Part shown: positions 1-9,053 of the stretch, one piece after another
Position numbering within the stretch: the stretch's first letter is position 1
Layout: each line of letters starts with the position of its first letter
Assembly: GCF_901482445.1 (NCBI RefSeq)
Contig: NZ_LR590477.1
Span: 248,001-312,000 of the forward strand
Length of the DNA stretch: 64,000 nt
Reading direction: 5' to 3'
Source: Neisseria lactamica
Lineage (GTDB): Bacteria; Pseudomonadota; Gammaproteobacteria; Burkholderiales; Neisseriaceae
Program-made: the position numbers and the translations under genes
The notes under the pieces: model-generated
Database searches by the model: none
What the model was told of the DNA's origin: nothing
What the model saw: only the letters and a program-made list of their open reading frames with translations

Positions 1-73
1 CGTTCCCCACTTAGCCAAGCTCCATAATTGAGGTGTAAAACGGAAATGATTGTAAAGCACGCCGTCTGTATTG

Positions 74-694
74 TCAGCGTTTATTTTTGCCCAATAAATA
101 AATCTCACTGGAGCGATTGCGCGAGGCTTCGGGTTTGCGCGTCTGCACCGTGCCGAAAATTTCGCGCATGGCCGCCATGTATTCCTGATAGCCTGCTCCC
201 TGAAAGACTTTGACTAAAAAGCTGCCGCCGGTTTTCAGGTGTTGCGAGGCGAAGTCCAAAGCCAGTTCGCACAAATAAAAGCTGCGCGCCTGATCGCTTA
301 CGGCGTTTCCCGACATATTGGGCGCCATATCGCAGATTACAAGGTCTAAGGGGCGGTTGTTTAATAAGCCTTCAAATTGCGCCAAAACGTCGTTTTCCCT
401 GAAGTCGCCCTGAATGAAGGATACGCCCCCTATGGGTTCCATAGGCAGGATGTCCAAGGCGAAAACTGCTCCGGAAGTACCTGTCAGCTTGGCGGCAACC
501 TGCGACCAGCTTCCCGGCGCGCTGCCCAAGTCGGCAAGTACCGTGCCGGGTTTGATTAATTTGTCTTTTTCGTTGATTTCCAGCAGTTTGTATGCGGCGC
601 GGGCGCGATAGCCGTCTTTTTGCGCCATATGGACATAGTGATCGTTGACGTGTTCGTGCAGCCACGCTTTTGAGGATTTGGAACGTACAGCCAT
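74..694 (-). CDS. rlmE: 23S rRNA (uridine-2'-O-)-methyltransferase RlmE (FtsJ/RrmJ)
   Basis: The 206-residue protein matches RlmE, which 2'-O-methylates U2552 of 23S rRNA in the assembled 50S subunit using SAM. The SAM-binding motif ADLGSAPGSWSQ lies near residue 55. The K-D-K-E catalytic set can be placed: Lys in YKLLEI, Asp in VICDMAPN, Lys in FLVKVFQG and Glu in SSEIYLLG at the C-terminus. Length is normal for the family. It is divergent from yhbY, an arrangement also seen in enterobacteria. The 73 bases before its stop show no gene. Confidence 0.95.
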   Translation of the reverse strand: MAVRSKSSKAWLHEHVNDHYVHMAQKDGYRARAAYKLLEINEKDKLIKPGTVLADLGSAPGSWSQVAAKLTGTSGAVFALDILPMEPIGGVSFIQGDFRENDVLAQFEGLLNNRPLDLVICDMAPNMSGNAVSDQARSFYLCELALDFASQHLKTGGSFLVKVFQGAGYQEYMAAMREIFGTVQTRKPEASRNRSSEIYLLGKNKR

Positions 695-739
695 AGTGGT
701 TCGCGGGTCGGAATGGAAACTGCGTATTGTACGTTAATT

Positions 740-769
740 TTGCCGTTGCCGTGCCAAATCGCGTACAAT
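740..769 (+). promoter_or_regulatory. Probable sigma-70 promoter of yhbY
   Basis: A -35 TTGCCG (740-745) and a -10 TACAAT (764-769) are separated by 18 bp and lie about 35 bp before the yhbY start, in the rlmE/yhbY divergent gap. Confidence 0.5.
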
Positions 770-803
770 GCGGGGCTATCCTTTTTATTCAGGCAGCAGT
801 GAA

Positions 804-1088
804 ATGTCCGATACGAAATTAACGACCAAAGAAATTTTGGAATTGAAAGCGCGCGCGCATCATTTGAATCCCGTCGTGATGGTCGGGCAGCAGGGTCTGA
901 CGGATTCCGTCATCAGGGAAACCGATGCCGCGCTGACGGCGCATGAGTTGATTAAGGTGCGCGTGTTCGGCGACGACCGTGCCGAACGTGTCGAAATCTG
1001 TAATGCCTTGTGTGAGGCGGTTGACGCGCAACTGATCCAACATATCGGGAAACTTTTGGTATTGTGGCGTAAGAATATCGAAGCCTGA
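804..1088 (+). CDS. yhbY: YhbY/CRS1-YhbY (CRM) RNA-binding protein
   Basis: A 94-residue single-domain CRM protein associated with pre-50S ribosomes. The family motif is visible in LKARAHHLNPVVMVGQQGL and in the C-terminal IGKLLVLWR. An upstream in-frame start at 768 would add 12 unrelated residues overlapping the promoter, so the ATG at 804 (MSDTKL) is preferred. It is divergent from rlmE, which also acts on the 50S subunit; the pairing suggests linked roles in ribosome biogenesis. Confidence 0.9.
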   Translation: MSDTKLTTKEILELKARAHHLNPVVMVGQQGLTDSVIRETDAALTAHELIKVRVFGDDRAERVEICNALCEAVDAQLIQHIGKLLVLWRKNIEA

Positions 1089-1232
1089 TTTTAGGGGCGG
1101 TATGTCGAAACAGCCGTTTTTCGGTGTTGCGGAGACGGTTGTCCGTATATCTGCCCGATGCCGTCTGCAAGTGTTTTTGTGTTGCAGGTTTCATATGGTT
1201 TGAGTGATTTGCAGGATGATTGGAGGGATGTT

Positions 1233-2234
1233 ATGCAGTTTCCTTACCGCAATGTTCCGGCTTCGCGTATGCGCCGTATGCGCAGGGACGATTTTTCACG
1301 CCGCCTGATGCGCGAGCATACGCTGACTGCCGATGATTTGATTTATCCGGTGTTCGTATTGGAGGGATCGGTGCGCGAGGAGGATGTGCCTTCTATGCCG
1401 GGCGTGAAGCGTCAAAGTTTGGACAGGCTGCTGTTTACGGCGGAAGAGGCGGTGAAGCTCGGTATTCCGATGCTGGCACTGTTCCCCGTGGTTACGGCAA
1501 ACAAAACCGAGCGTGCGGAGGAGGCGTACAATCCCGAAGGACTCGTGCCGACAGCCGTCCGCGCCTTGCGCGAGCGTTTCCCGGAACTGGGCATTATGAC
1601 GGATGTCGCGCTCGATCCTTATACGGTTCACGGTCAGGACGGACTGACGGACGAAAACGGTTATGTGATGAACGATGAAACCGTAGAAGTCTTGGTGAAA
1701 CAGGCTTTGTGCCACGCTGAAGCGGGTGCGCAGGTGGTTGCCCCTTCCGATATGATGGACGGGCGTATTGGTGCGATTCGCGAGGCTTTAGAGGATGCCG
1801 GGCATATCCATACGCGGATTATGGCGTATTCCGCCAAATATGCTTCTGCATTCTACGGCCCTTTCCGTGATGCGGTAGGCAGTTCGGGGAATTTGGGCAA
1901 GGCAGATAAAAAGACCTATCAGATGGATCCGGCAAATACTGATGAGGCGTTGCACGAAGTGGCGTTGGACATTCAGGAAGGTGCGGATATGGTGATGGTG
2001 AAGCCCGGTTTGCCGTATTTGGATGTTGTCCGCCGCGTGAAGGACGAGTTCGGCGTACCGACTTATGCCTATCAGGTTTCGGGCGAATATGCGATGCTGC
2101 AGGCGGCGGTTGCCAACGGCTGGCTGGATGGCGATAAAGTGGTTTTGGAAAGCCTGCTGGCATTCAAACGTGCGGGCGCGGATGGGATTTTGACCTATTA
2201 TGCCATTGAGGCGGCCAAGATGCTGAAGCGTTGA
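1233..2234 (+). CDS. hemB: Delta-aminolevulinic acid dehydratase (porphobilinogen synthase)
   Basis: The 333-residue enzyme condenses two 5-aminolevulinate molecules to porphobilinogen in haem synthesis. The Schiff-base lysine is in MVMVKPGLPYLDVV and the second active-site lysine in MAYSAKYASAFYGP. The metal-site segment reads DVALDPYTVHGQDG, without the cysteine triad of zinc enzymes, so this is the Mg-dependent type known from Pseudomonas. A longer frame opens at 1158, but the ATG at 1233 has a GGAGGG ribosome site and the family N-terminus QFPYRNVPASRMRR. Confidence 0.95.
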   Translation: MQFPYRNVPASRMRRMRRDDFSRRLMREHTLTADDLIYPVFVLEGSVREEDVPSMPGVKRQSLDRLLFTAEEAVKLGIPMLALFPVVTANKTERAEEAYNPEGLVPTAVRALRERFPELGIMTDVALDPYTVHGQDGLTDENGYVMNDETVEVLVKQALCHAEAGAQVVAPSDMMDGRIGAIREALEDAGHIHTRIMAYSAKYASAFYGPFRDAVGSSGNLGKADKKTYQMDPANTDEALHEVALDIQEGADMVMVKPGLPYLDVVRRVKDEFGVPTYAYQVSGEYAMLQAAVANGWLDGDKVVLESLLAFKRAGADGILTYYAIEAAKMLKR

Positions 2235-2253
2235 TATTTGATTCGCAATATTG

Positions 2254-2291
2254 AAATGCTGTCTGAAACTATGGTTTCAGACAGCATTTTT
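2254..2291. terminator. Terminator made of a variant uptake-sequence pair
   Basis: ATGCTGTCTGAA and its inverse TTCAGACAGCAT form a hairpin followed by TTTTTA, between the convergent hemB and trans-sulfuration genes. Both arms carry the same base change from the canonical GCCGTCTGAA, so base-pairing is kept while the uptake consensus is lost. Confidence 0.75.
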
Positions 2292-2296
2292 ACGGT

Positions 2297-3454
2297 TTAC
2301 AAAGTTGTATCGAGTGCGGCGGAAATATCGTTCCAAATATCGTCCGCGTCTTCGGTGCCGATGGAGAAGCGCAGCAGACCGACTTTGATGCCCATTTCCA
2401 TTTTCACATTATGCGGCACGCCGCTGTGGGATTGGGAGTAGCAGTGGTTGACCAAACTTTCCACGCCGCCGAGGCTGGAAGCCATTTTGACCAGTTTCAT
2501 GTTTTTAATCACGCTGTTTGCCGCTTCACGCGTGTCGTTTTTGAGATAAACCGTCACCACGCCGCCGATGCCTTTGGGCATTTGTGTTTTCGCCAGTTCG
2601 TAATGTTCGTGCGACGGCAGGCCGGGATGGAACACTTTTTCTATGGCAGGATGGGCTTCCAAACGGCGCGCGATTTCGAGTGCGTTTTTGCAGTGTGCCT
2701 CCATACGCAGGGCAAGCGTTTTGATGCCGCGCAACACCAGCCAGCAGTCCATCGGGCCGGCAACCGCGCCGGTATGCACCATCATATCGTGCAAAGGCTG
2801 CGCCAGCTCTTTGGTTTTGGCAACGACGATGCCCATCAATACGTCGGAATGGCCGCACAAATATTTGGTAGCGGAATGGAACACAAAATCGCAACCCATA
2901 TCCAAGGGCTGTTGCAGATACGGCGTGGCGAAGGTGTTGTCGATGCCGACCAGCGCACCGGCCGCTTTGGCTTTCGCGGCAAGGGCTTTAATGTCCACCA
3001 AGCGCAAAAGCGGATTGGACGGCGTTTCCAGCCAAACCAGTTTGACCTTGTGTGCTTTGAGCAATTCGTCCAAATTATCCGGATTGCCCAAATCGGCAAA
3101 AACGACGTTCACCCCCCATTTTTGATAAACATCGACCAATAAGTCATACGCGCCGCCGTAAATATCGGCGACGGCGACAATGGTATCGCCAGGGCGCAGG
3201 AAAGTACGCCACACGGCATCAATGCCCGCCATACCGCTGGAAAATGCAAAGCCGGCCGCACCGTGTTCCAAATCGGCAACGGTGTCTTCTAAAATCTGAC
3301 GGGTCGGGTTGCTCAGGCGCGAATAACGGTAAGGCACATTTTCGCCGATTTCGTGCAGCGCAAACATACTGTTTTGATAAATCGGCGGCATCAGCGCGCG
3401 GTTGTGTTCGTCGCAATCGTAGCCGGAATGGATGGCTTGGGTGGCGAATTTCAT
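2297..3454 (-). CDS. PLP-dependent trans-sulfuration enzyme (cystathionine gamma-synthase/beta-lyase family)
   Basis: The 385-residue Cys/Met metabolism PLP enzyme carries the PLP lysine in SATKYLCGHSDVLMG, the YSRLSNPTR substrate-site motif, and the C-terminal LGGVESLVNH block. The family includes cystathionine gamma-synthase, beta-lyase, gamma-lyase and O-acyl-homoserine sulfhydrylase, and sequence inspection alone does not separate these. The frame extends upstream to 3616, but the first residues matching the family (MKFATQAIHSG) begin at 3454. It is divergent from folE2. Confidence 0.85.
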   Translation of the reverse strand: MKFATQAIHSGYDCDEHNRALMPPIYQNSMFALHEIGENVPYRYSRLSNPTRQILEDTVADLEHGAAGFAFSSGMAGIDAVWRTFLRPGDTIVAVADIYGGAYDLLVDVYQKWGVNVVFADLGNPDNLDELLKAHKVKLVWLETPSNPLLRLVDIKALAAKAKAAGALVGIDNTFATPYLQQPLDMGCDFVFHSATKYLCGHSDVLMGIVVAKTKELAQPLHDMMVHTGAVAGPMDCWLVLRGIKTLALRMEAHCKNALEIARRLEAHPAIEKVFHPGLPSHEHYELAKTQMPKGIGGVVTVYLKNDTREAANSVIKNMKLVKMASSLGGVESLVNHCYSQSHSGVPHNVKMEMGIKVGLLRFSIGTEDADDIWNDISAALDTTL

Positions 3455-3541
3455 CTGTTTCTGCCTTGTAAGATATGAATAAGTCGGGATTTTATCACTA
3501 TCCCGAAAATAGAAACAATCAATGCAGCCGCTAAAAGCGAG

Positions 3542-3550
3542 TGATATAAT
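3542..3550 (+). promoter_or_regulatory. Extended -10 promoter candidate for folE2
   Basis: TGATATAAT is a perfect extended -10 about 95 bp before the folE2 start. No good -35 is seen at 17-18 bp, consistent with an extended -10 promoter. Confidence 0.5.
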
Positions 3551-3644
3551 CTCGCATTTGCAGATTGACGGTATATTCCCCGGCGGAAACGCCATACCAT
3601 GCACACATCTCAACAATTACATGAATATTAAGGAAAAACAACGC

Positions 3645-4418
3645 ATGAGTGCCATTGCAGACGTGCAATCCAGCAGAGATTTACGCAACCTGCCGATCAA
3701 TCAGGTCGGCATTAAAGACCTGCGCTTCCCGATTACCATGCAAACCGCCGAAGGAACGCAATCCACGGTTGCCCGCCTGACCATGACGGTCTACCTGCCC
3801 GCCGAGCAGAAGGGTACGCATATGTCGCGTTTTGTCGCATTGATGGAGCAACATACCGAAGCCTTGGATTTTGCACAATTGCACAGGCTTACTGCCGAAA
3901 TGGTCGCGCTTTTGGATTCCCACTCAGGCAAAATCAGCGTTTCTTTCCCATTTTTCCGCAAGAAAACCGCCCCGGTTTCCGGTATTCAATCTTTACTGGA
4001 TTATGATGTCTGCCTCACGGGCGAAATCAAAGATGGGGCATACGGCCACAGTATGAAAGTCATGATTCCCGTAACCTCGCTTTGCCCGTGTTCCAAAGAA
4101 ATTTCCCAATATGGCGCGCACAACCAGCGTTCGCACGTTACCGTCAGCCTGACTGCCGATGCCGAAGTCGGTATCGAGGAAGTCATCGATTATGTGGAGG
4201 CACAGGCAAGCTGCCAACTCTACGGCCTGCTCAAACGCCCCGATGAAAAATACGTTACCGAAAAGGCCTACGAAAATCCGAAATTCGTGGAAGATATGGT
4301 GCGCGATGTCGCTACTTCGCTGATTGCCGACAAACGCATCAAGAGTTTCGTTGTCGAGAGCGAGAATTTCGAATCTATCCACAACCATTCGGCTTATGCC
4401 TATATCGCGTATCCGTAG
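3645..4418 (+). CDS. folE2: GTP cyclohydrolase FolE2 (type IB)
   Basis: The 257-residue enzyme converts GTP to 7,8-dihydroneopterin triphosphate, the first step of folate synthesis, and replaces zinc-dependent FolE in many bacteria. The family's active-site cysteine is in the motif SLCPCSKEIS; the following HNQRSHVTV and the C-terminal ENFESIHNHSAYAY are also family signatures. The frame is open from 3522, but the ATG at 3645 follows an AAGGAAAAAC ribosome site and gives the usual length. A single uptake sequence follows at 4439-4450. Confidence 0.93.
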   Translation: MSAIADVQSSRDLRNLPINQVGIKDLRFPITMQTAEGTQSTVARLTMTVYLPAEQKGTHMSRFVALMEQHTEALDFAQLHRLTAEMVALLDSHSGKISVSFPFFRKKTAPVSGIQSLLDYDVCLTGEIKDGAYGHSMKVMIPVTSLCPCSKEISQYGAHNQRSHVTVSLTADAEVGIEEVIDYVEAQASCQLYGLLKRPDEKYVTEKAYENPKFVEDMVRDVATSLIADKRIKSFVVESENFESIHNHSAYAYIAYP

Positions 4419-4531
4419 GCGTGTTTGAGATGATCCAAATGCCGTCTGAAGGGCATTGGGGCGGCATTCTCGAATCTGCCGCCGTATCGGCTTGAAATCA
4501 ATTTGCAATCAAAGTAATAAAAGGATGCACG

Positions 4532-5197
4532 ATGACAGTATTAAGTAAAGAGCAGGTTCTATCCGCATTTAAAAACCGCAAATCGTGCCGGCATTACGAT
4601 GCGGCACGCAAAATCAGTGCCGGGGATTTTCAGTTTATTTTAGAACTCGGGCGTTTGTCGCCCAGTTCGGTCGGTTCGGAGCCTTGGCAGTTTGTTGTGG
4701 TTCAAAATCCCGAAATCCGACAGGCCATCAAGCCGTTTTCTTGGGGTATGGCGGATGCTTTGGATACCGCCAGTCATTTGGTGGTGTTTTTGGCAAAGAA
4801 AAATGCCCGCTCCGACAGCCCGTTTATGTTGGAAAGCCTCAAACGGCGCGGTGTTACCGAACCGGATGCCGTGGAAAAATCTTTGGCGAGGTATCAGGAG
4901 TTTCAAGCTGACGATATCAAGATTTTAGACAATCCGCGCGCCTTGTTTGACTGGTGTTGCCGCCAGACCTATATCGCGTTGGCCAACATGATGACGGGTG
5001 CGGCTATGGCGGGTATCGATTCCTGTCCGGTGGAAGGTTTCAACTATGCCGATATGGAACGCGTATTGTCCGGGCAGTTCGGTTTGTTCGATGCGGCAGA
5101 ATGGGGCGTGTCCGTCGCCGCGACATTCGGCTACCGCGTTCAGGAAATCGCCACGAAAGCGCGCAGGCCCTTGGAAGAAACCGTTATTTGGGCATAA
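4532..5197 (+). CDS. Nitroreductase-family NAD(P)H-dependent FMN oxidoreductase
   Basis: The 221-residue protein has the nitroreductase fold: an N-terminal RKSCRHYDAARKISAGDF block, the SPSSVGSEPWQFVVV FMN-binding motif near residue 42, and a C-terminal ATFGYRVQEIATKARRP segment. Members reduce nitroaromatics, quinones or flavins, and the physiological substrate cannot be told from sequence. An AAGGATGCACG stretch precedes the ATG. It is followed by a bidirectional uptake-sequence terminator shared with the convergent gene. Confidence 0.85.
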   Translation: MTVLSKEQVLSAFKNRKSCRHYDAARKISAGDFQFILELGRLSPSSVGSEPWQFVVVQNPEIRQAIKPFSWGMADALDTASHLVVFLAKKNARSDSPFMLESLKRRGVTEPDAVEKSLARYQEFQADDIKILDNPRALFDWCCRQTYIALANMMTGAAMAGIDSCPVEGFNYADMERVLSGQFGLFDAAEWGVSVAATFGYRVQEIATKARRPLEETVIWA

Positions 5198-5200
5198 GGC

Positions 5201-5243
5201 AATGCCGTCTGAAAACGCAAGGATTTTCAGACGGCATTTTTTA
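5201..5243. terminator. Uptake-sequence inverted-pair terminator
   Basis: ATGCCGTCTGAA and TTCAGACGGCAT form a hairpin followed by TTTTTT, between two convergent genes; it can act in both directions. Confidence 0.85.
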
Positions 5244-5250
5244 TGCTTAT

Positions 5251-6009
5251 TTAAAACGATTCGCCGGGAGCGAGATAACGCCATTTGCCGGGCGGCAGCC
5301 TGCCGAGTTTGACCTTGCCCATACGGATGCGTTTCAGTCCGACGACGCGCAGCCCGACCAGTTCGCACATACGGCGGATTTGCCGCTTTTTACCTTGTTT
5401 CAATACGAAACGCAGTTGGTCTTCGTTTTGCCATTCTACTTTGGCGGGACGCAGTTTCTCGCCGTCCAAACTCAATCCGTGATTCAGTAAGGCAAGTCCT
5501 TTTTCGTCCAATTTGCCGCGCACGCGCACCAGGTATTCTTTTTCACTGCCGCTGTTTTCGCCGATAAGCTGCCTGGCGATACGGCCGTCTTGCGTCAACA
5601 CCAGCAATCCGACCGAGTCGATGTCGAGCCTGCCGGCGGAAGCCAGGCCGATTTTGTGTTTCGGATCGAAACGGATGCGGCCGGTGTCGCCTTCCCAGCG
5701 ATTTTCAGGGGTAATCAGTTCGGCGGCGGATTTATAGCCTTTTTCCGCTTGTGCGCTGACATAGCCGACGGGTTTGTTCAACAGGATGGTAATGCGTGCC
5801 GCCTGCTGTTCGTGGGCTTTCTTGTCCAGTTCGATACGGTCTGCCGGTAAAACTTTCTGGCCGAGTACGGCGGTTTTGCCGTTGACCGTTACCCGGCCCT
5901 GTTCGATATAGCCGTCGGCTTCGCGGCGCGAACAAAGTCCCAGTTGCGCCATGCGTTTGGAGAGGCGCATCGTATCTTCTGTATGGTCGGAGGAAATTTT
6001 GGAATTCAT
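5251..6009 (-). CDS. RsuA/RluB/E/F-family rRNA pseudouridine synthase
   Basis: The 252-residue protein begins with an S4 RNA-binding domain (LSKRMAQLGLCSRREADGYI) and continues into a pseudouridine synthase domain with the catalytic Asp in GRLDIDSVGLLVLTQDG. It ends with the KQGKKRQIRRMCELVGL motif typical of the RsuA branch, most like RluF/RluE. The target uridine is not predictable here. A second possible start at 5970 (MRLSKRM) would drop 13 residues before the S4 domain. It lies 24 bp downstream of nadK on the same strand. Confidence 0.87.
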   Translation of the reverse strand: MNSKISSDHTEDTMRLSKRMAQLGLCSRREADGYIEQGRVTVNGKTAVLGQKVLPADRIELDKKAHEQQAARITILLNKPVGYVSAQAEKGYKSAAELITPENRWEGDTGRIRFDPKHKIGLASAGRLDIDSVGLLVLTQDGRIARQLIGENSGSEKEYLVRVRGKLDEKGLALLNHGLSLDGEKLRPAKVEWQNEDQLRFVLKQGKKRQIRRMCELVGLRVVGLKRIRMGKVKLGRLPPGKWRYLAPGESF

Positions 6010-6033
6010 GGGTACTTTCGGGTAAAGGCCGGC

Positions 6034-6924
6034 TTAGACCAATTGCTCGCCCCAGTGCAGTTTTTGGCGCAGGGTTTTGAAATATTGGTAGTCGGTCGGG
6101 TGTAGGATGCGTAAGGGGTTGCGGTAGCGGCGGATGGTAATGCGGTCGAGGTTTTGCACGTCGATATGGGTTTGACCGTCAAAATGGACGCGCGCGTCGC
6201 CGCCTTGGGTAACGAGGATTTCGATTTCGGACGTGTCGGGAATGGCGATGGGGCGGTTGGTCATGGATTGCGGGCAGATGGGTACGAGTGTGAAGGCGTG
6301 TAATCCTGCCTGCATAATGGGGCCGCCGGCGGCAAGCGAATAGGCGGTCGATCCGGTGGGGGTGGAGACAATCAGCCCGTCCGAACGTTGTGTATAGACG
6401 AATTCACGATTGACGAAGACTTCAAATTCTATCATCTGTCCGGCACCGCCACGGGAGAGGACGGCATCGTTGAGGGCGAGAGCGCGTTCGGCGGTTTTGC
6501 CTTCGCGGATCAGTGCGGCTTCAATCAGGATGCGCTCTTCGGCAAGGTATTTTCCTTCTAAAACAGGCAATAGCTTGTCTGTCATATATTCGCGGGGAAT
6601 TTGGGTAAGAAAGCCCAAATGACCTTGGTTGATGCCGATAATCGGAACGGCGCGCGGGGCGATTTCGCGGGCGGCGGAGAGAAAGGTGCCGTCTCCGCCC
6701 AAGACGGCGACCAGGTCGCAGTATTGCCCCAGTTCGGTCTTGTTGACGATGTGGCAGCCGTCGGTGTCTTGGGTATAGATGCAGCATTCCCTTATGCCGA
6801 CTTCGTCGAGATAGACGGTAAAGCCGTGCTGCTTCAAAAAGGTAATCAGCGTGTGCGCGGTGTCTTGGATGTCGGGCGTGTTGGGGCGGGTTACGATGCC
6901 GATGTTGTGAAAAGGGCTGTTCAT
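6034..6924 (-). CDS. nadK: NAD kinase
   Basis: The 296-residue enzyme phosphorylates NAD to NADP. The NAD kinase signature LGGDGTFLSAAR is present near residue 74, with the second conserved block NDAVLSRGGAGQMIEFEVFVN and the glycine-rich TGSTAYSLAAGGPI. Length is that of bacterial NadK (about 290). It lies in a minus-strand run with the UbiJ-like gene, from which it is separated by a single uptake sequence (6930-6941). Confidence 0.95.
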   Translation of the reverse strand: MNSPFHNIGIVTRPNTPDIQDTAHTLITFLKQHGFTVYLDEVGIRECCIYTQDTDGCHIVNKTELGQYCDLVAVLGGDGTFLSAAREIAPRAVPIIGINQGHLGFLTQIPREYMTDKLLPVLEGKYLAEERILIEAALIREGKTAERALALNDAVLSRGGAGQMIEFEVFVNREFVYTQRSDGLIVSTPTGSTAYSLAAGGPIMQAGLHAFTLVPICPQSMTNRPIAIPDTSEIEILVTQGGDARVHFDGQTHIDVQNLDRITIRRYRNPLRILHPTDYQYFKTLRQKLHWGEQLV

Positions 6925-6943
6925 GTCGGATGCCGTCTGAAGG

Positions 6944-7510
6944 TTAGTCTATCCAAATGTCGCGTTCGAGCCGATCGAGGCGTTCGTTGAGGCGTTCCAC
7001 TCCGTCGCGCAGTCTGCTTATTTCGTTGAGGCAGTCGGCAAGGGCTTCGCCGCCGATGTTTGCGGACTCGGGTTCGCGGGAAAATCCGCCGATTTGTCCG
7101 GCTATGCTTTTGCCGATTTGTTTGATACTGTGTCCGATGTCGGCGGCACGGCTGCCGATGCCGTCCTGCGTGCTGAAAATCCGTACCAATTCGTCCGATG
7201 CGCGGGAACGCAGGCTGCCGAGCAGGGACAGCACCGCGATACCGAGGATGAGGTCGCCTTCGAGCCCGATGTCGCCCGCCCCGGGTTCGCCGCCTTGGAG
7301 GATTTTCTGTATCGCGCTGTCGCGGAAGGTAATTTCGGTGTCCGCAAAGCCGTTTCCCGCCGCGAGCAAACCGTCTTCCGTGATGCGTCCCGCCAGTTTC
7401 AACCCGGCAATGTTCAGGGTCAGTGTTTTGCCTGCAAAGGCGGCAAGTTCCGAGCGGCTGTCCAGGCTTTGCAGAATCAGGCGGTTGATGATGGGGAGGA
7501 GGGCGGACAT
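6944..7510 (-). CDS. UbiJ-like protein with SCP2 sterol-carrier domain
   Basis: The 188-residue protein has an N-terminal SCP2-type domain (roughly residues 10-105; AFAGKTLTLNIAGLKLAGRI, then DIGLEGDLILGIAVLSLL) and a charged C-terminal helix (RLRDGVERLNERLDRLERDI) able to form a coiled coil. This layout is that of UbiJ, a lipid-binding accessory factor of ubiquinone synthesis. No ubiB or ubiE neighbours are present, so the assignment rests on domain order only. Confidence 0.7.
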   Translation of the reverse strand: MSALLPIINRLILQSLDSRSELAAFAGKTLTLNIAGLKLAGRITEDGLLAAGNGFADTEITFRDSAIQKILQGGEPGAGDIGLEGDLILGIAVLSLLGSLRSRASDELVRIFSTQDGIGSRAADIGHSIKQIGKSIAGQIGGFSREPESANIGGEALADCLNEISRLRDGVERLNERLDRLERDIWID

Positions 7511-7560
7511 ATTTTCTGATTGGGGCGGAGAATGCCTGTTTGTTGCTGTTGCCGCTTATT

Positions 7561-8337
7561 TTACAGGCTTAAGCCGTTATCGCAAACGGTACGGATGATT
7601 TTGCCACTGCTGTCGTCGGGTGCGAAATCGGGAGCCGGCAAGCCGAGTTTGGCGGCTTCTTCCGTATAGAATTCGCGTCGTGTCGGGTGGCGCGGTTCAA
7701 TAATGTTTTTCAGCCGCCTGCCGCCGGGGTTAAATGCCGTCTGAAACAGGCTTTCGACGGCGATATTACGGTGGACGATGTTGATGGGGCGGTTGCCGCC
7801 CGGGATGTTTTGCTTTTGAACAAGGCGGCTGACGGGATGGCGTTCGGCGCAATAAAGCCCGCCCAGCCGCAGGATGTCGATGTTCGGAACGCCGCTGTCG
7901 AGCAGGTGTTGTTCGGCGGCGAGGATTTGGCGGGCGGACTCGGTTTGCGGATCGGGTAGGGCGGTTTCGTCGCATTCGCGCGCTGTATCGCCGTAAACGC
8001 TGATACTGCTTGTGAAAATCAGGTGTTGCACGTTGCACGCCCGGGCAAGTTCTGCCCATTGTTTGACGGTGTCGGCGTAATGCGTCAGAGAGGAGGGCGG
8101 CAGCAGGAAGAACCAGACGGGTTTGTCGGCGTGGTGCCGCCACAATGCCGTCTGAAAGGCGCCGGTGCTGCCGAGGTCGATGGTGTCGAGGTGTATGGGC
8201 AGGTTGATATCGTCCGAAGTCAGGCTGCGCTTGACGGCGGAAACGCGGCTGCCGTGTCCGTAAAACTTTTGTGCCAGCGGCAGGCCGAGATAGCCTAGGC
8301 CCGTGATGGAGATATGGGGCGGGGGAACTGTGCTCAT
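7561..8337 (-). CDS. NAD-dependent epimerase/SDR-family protein (YeeZ-like)
   Basis: The 258-residue Rossmann-fold protein has an N-terminal dinucleotide site in ISITGLGYLGLPLAQKF and a central segment FTSSISVYGDT typical of extended SDR proteins of the YeeZ group. The usual YxxxK pair is not obvious, so activity is uncertain. Two canonical uptake sequences sit inside the gene (7734-7745 and 8145-8156). Its substrate is unknown. Confidence 0.72.
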   Translation of the reverse strand: MSTVPPPHISITGLGYLGLPLAQKFYGHGSRVSAVKRSLTSDDINLPIHLDTIDLGSTGAFQTALWRHHADKPVWFFLLPPSSLTHYADTVKQWAELARACNVQHLIFTSSISVYGDTARECDETALPDPQTESARQILAAEQHLLDSGVPNIDILRLGGLYCAERHPVSRLVQKQNIPGGNRPINIVHRNIAVESLFQTAFNPGGRRLKNIIEPRHPTRREFYTEEAAKLGLPAPDFAPDDSSGKIIRTVCDNGLSL

Positions 8338-8391
8338 TCGCTGATACCGTCGGGCAAGTGCCGTCTGAAAACTGATTCGGACATTATGGGT

Positions 8392-9042
8392 TTACAGGTT
8401 GCCGTTGCCGATTTTCCAGTCGTATTCCGCGCGGTGTTCGGGCAAAAGATAAGGGCGCAGGAGGCTTAAGGTACGACGGACGCCGCGTGCTTTGGAGTCT
8501 TCGGTCAGCTTGGTGCGTCCGCGCAGCGAGCTGTCGAAGTCGAACCAGTATTTCGTGATCATCCACATATTGACGGCGAGGTCGTTCATAGCGGTTTGGT
8601 CGGCTTGGATGATGTTTAATCCGTTGAGCTGGGTGAGCAGCTTGACCAAGAGCGGGGAGACTTTGGCTTGCGTGAAGGTATTGTGTTCGCCCAACAATTC
8701 GGCACTGCGCGCAAGCAGGGTGTTCACGTCGCTAAAGAGGAAACGGTATTCCCACATCACGTCGTAAATGCCCGCCATATAGTTGATGGAGTCTTCCACA
8801 TCAGACGGCAATACGGCTTCATTCAGGTAGGCAAGCAGGGCTTCGCTGTAACGTTTGAACAGTTGGACGATGATTTCGTCTTTGTTGCGGAAGTGGTAAT
8901 AAAGATTGCCCGGACTGATGCCCAAATGCGCCGCGATATGGTTGGTGCTGATGTTGCGCTCGCCTTCCTCGTTGAAAAGCGCAAGACCGGCATCGATGAT
9001 GCGTGTGTAGGTGTTGATTTTGGCGGTGCGGGTCACGGGCAT
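8392..9042 (-). CDS. TetR-family transcriptional regulator
   Basis: The 216-residue protein has a classical TetR N-terminal helix-turn-helix (IIDAGLALFNEEGERNISTN then HLGISPGNLYYHFRNKDEI, about residues 14-55) and a divergent C-terminal ligand domain. The start at 9042 (MPVTRTAK) has an AAGGAGT ribosome site; the frame extends 13 codons further without support. It begins 11 bp after the stop of murB and is probably co-transcribed with it. Its targets are not evident. Confidence 0.85.
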   Translation of the reverse strand: MPVTRTAKINTYTRIIDAGLALFNEEGERNISTNHIAAHLGISPGNLYYHFRNKDEIIVQLFKRYSEALLAYLNEAVLPSDVEDSINYMAGIYDVMWEYRFLFSDVNTLLARSAELLGEHNTFTQAKVSPLLVKLLTQLNGLNIIQADQTAMNDLAVNMWMITKYWFDFDSSLRGRTKLTEDSKARGVRRTLSLLRPYLLPEHRAEYDWKIGNGNL

Positions 9043-9053
9043 ACTCCTTGGAT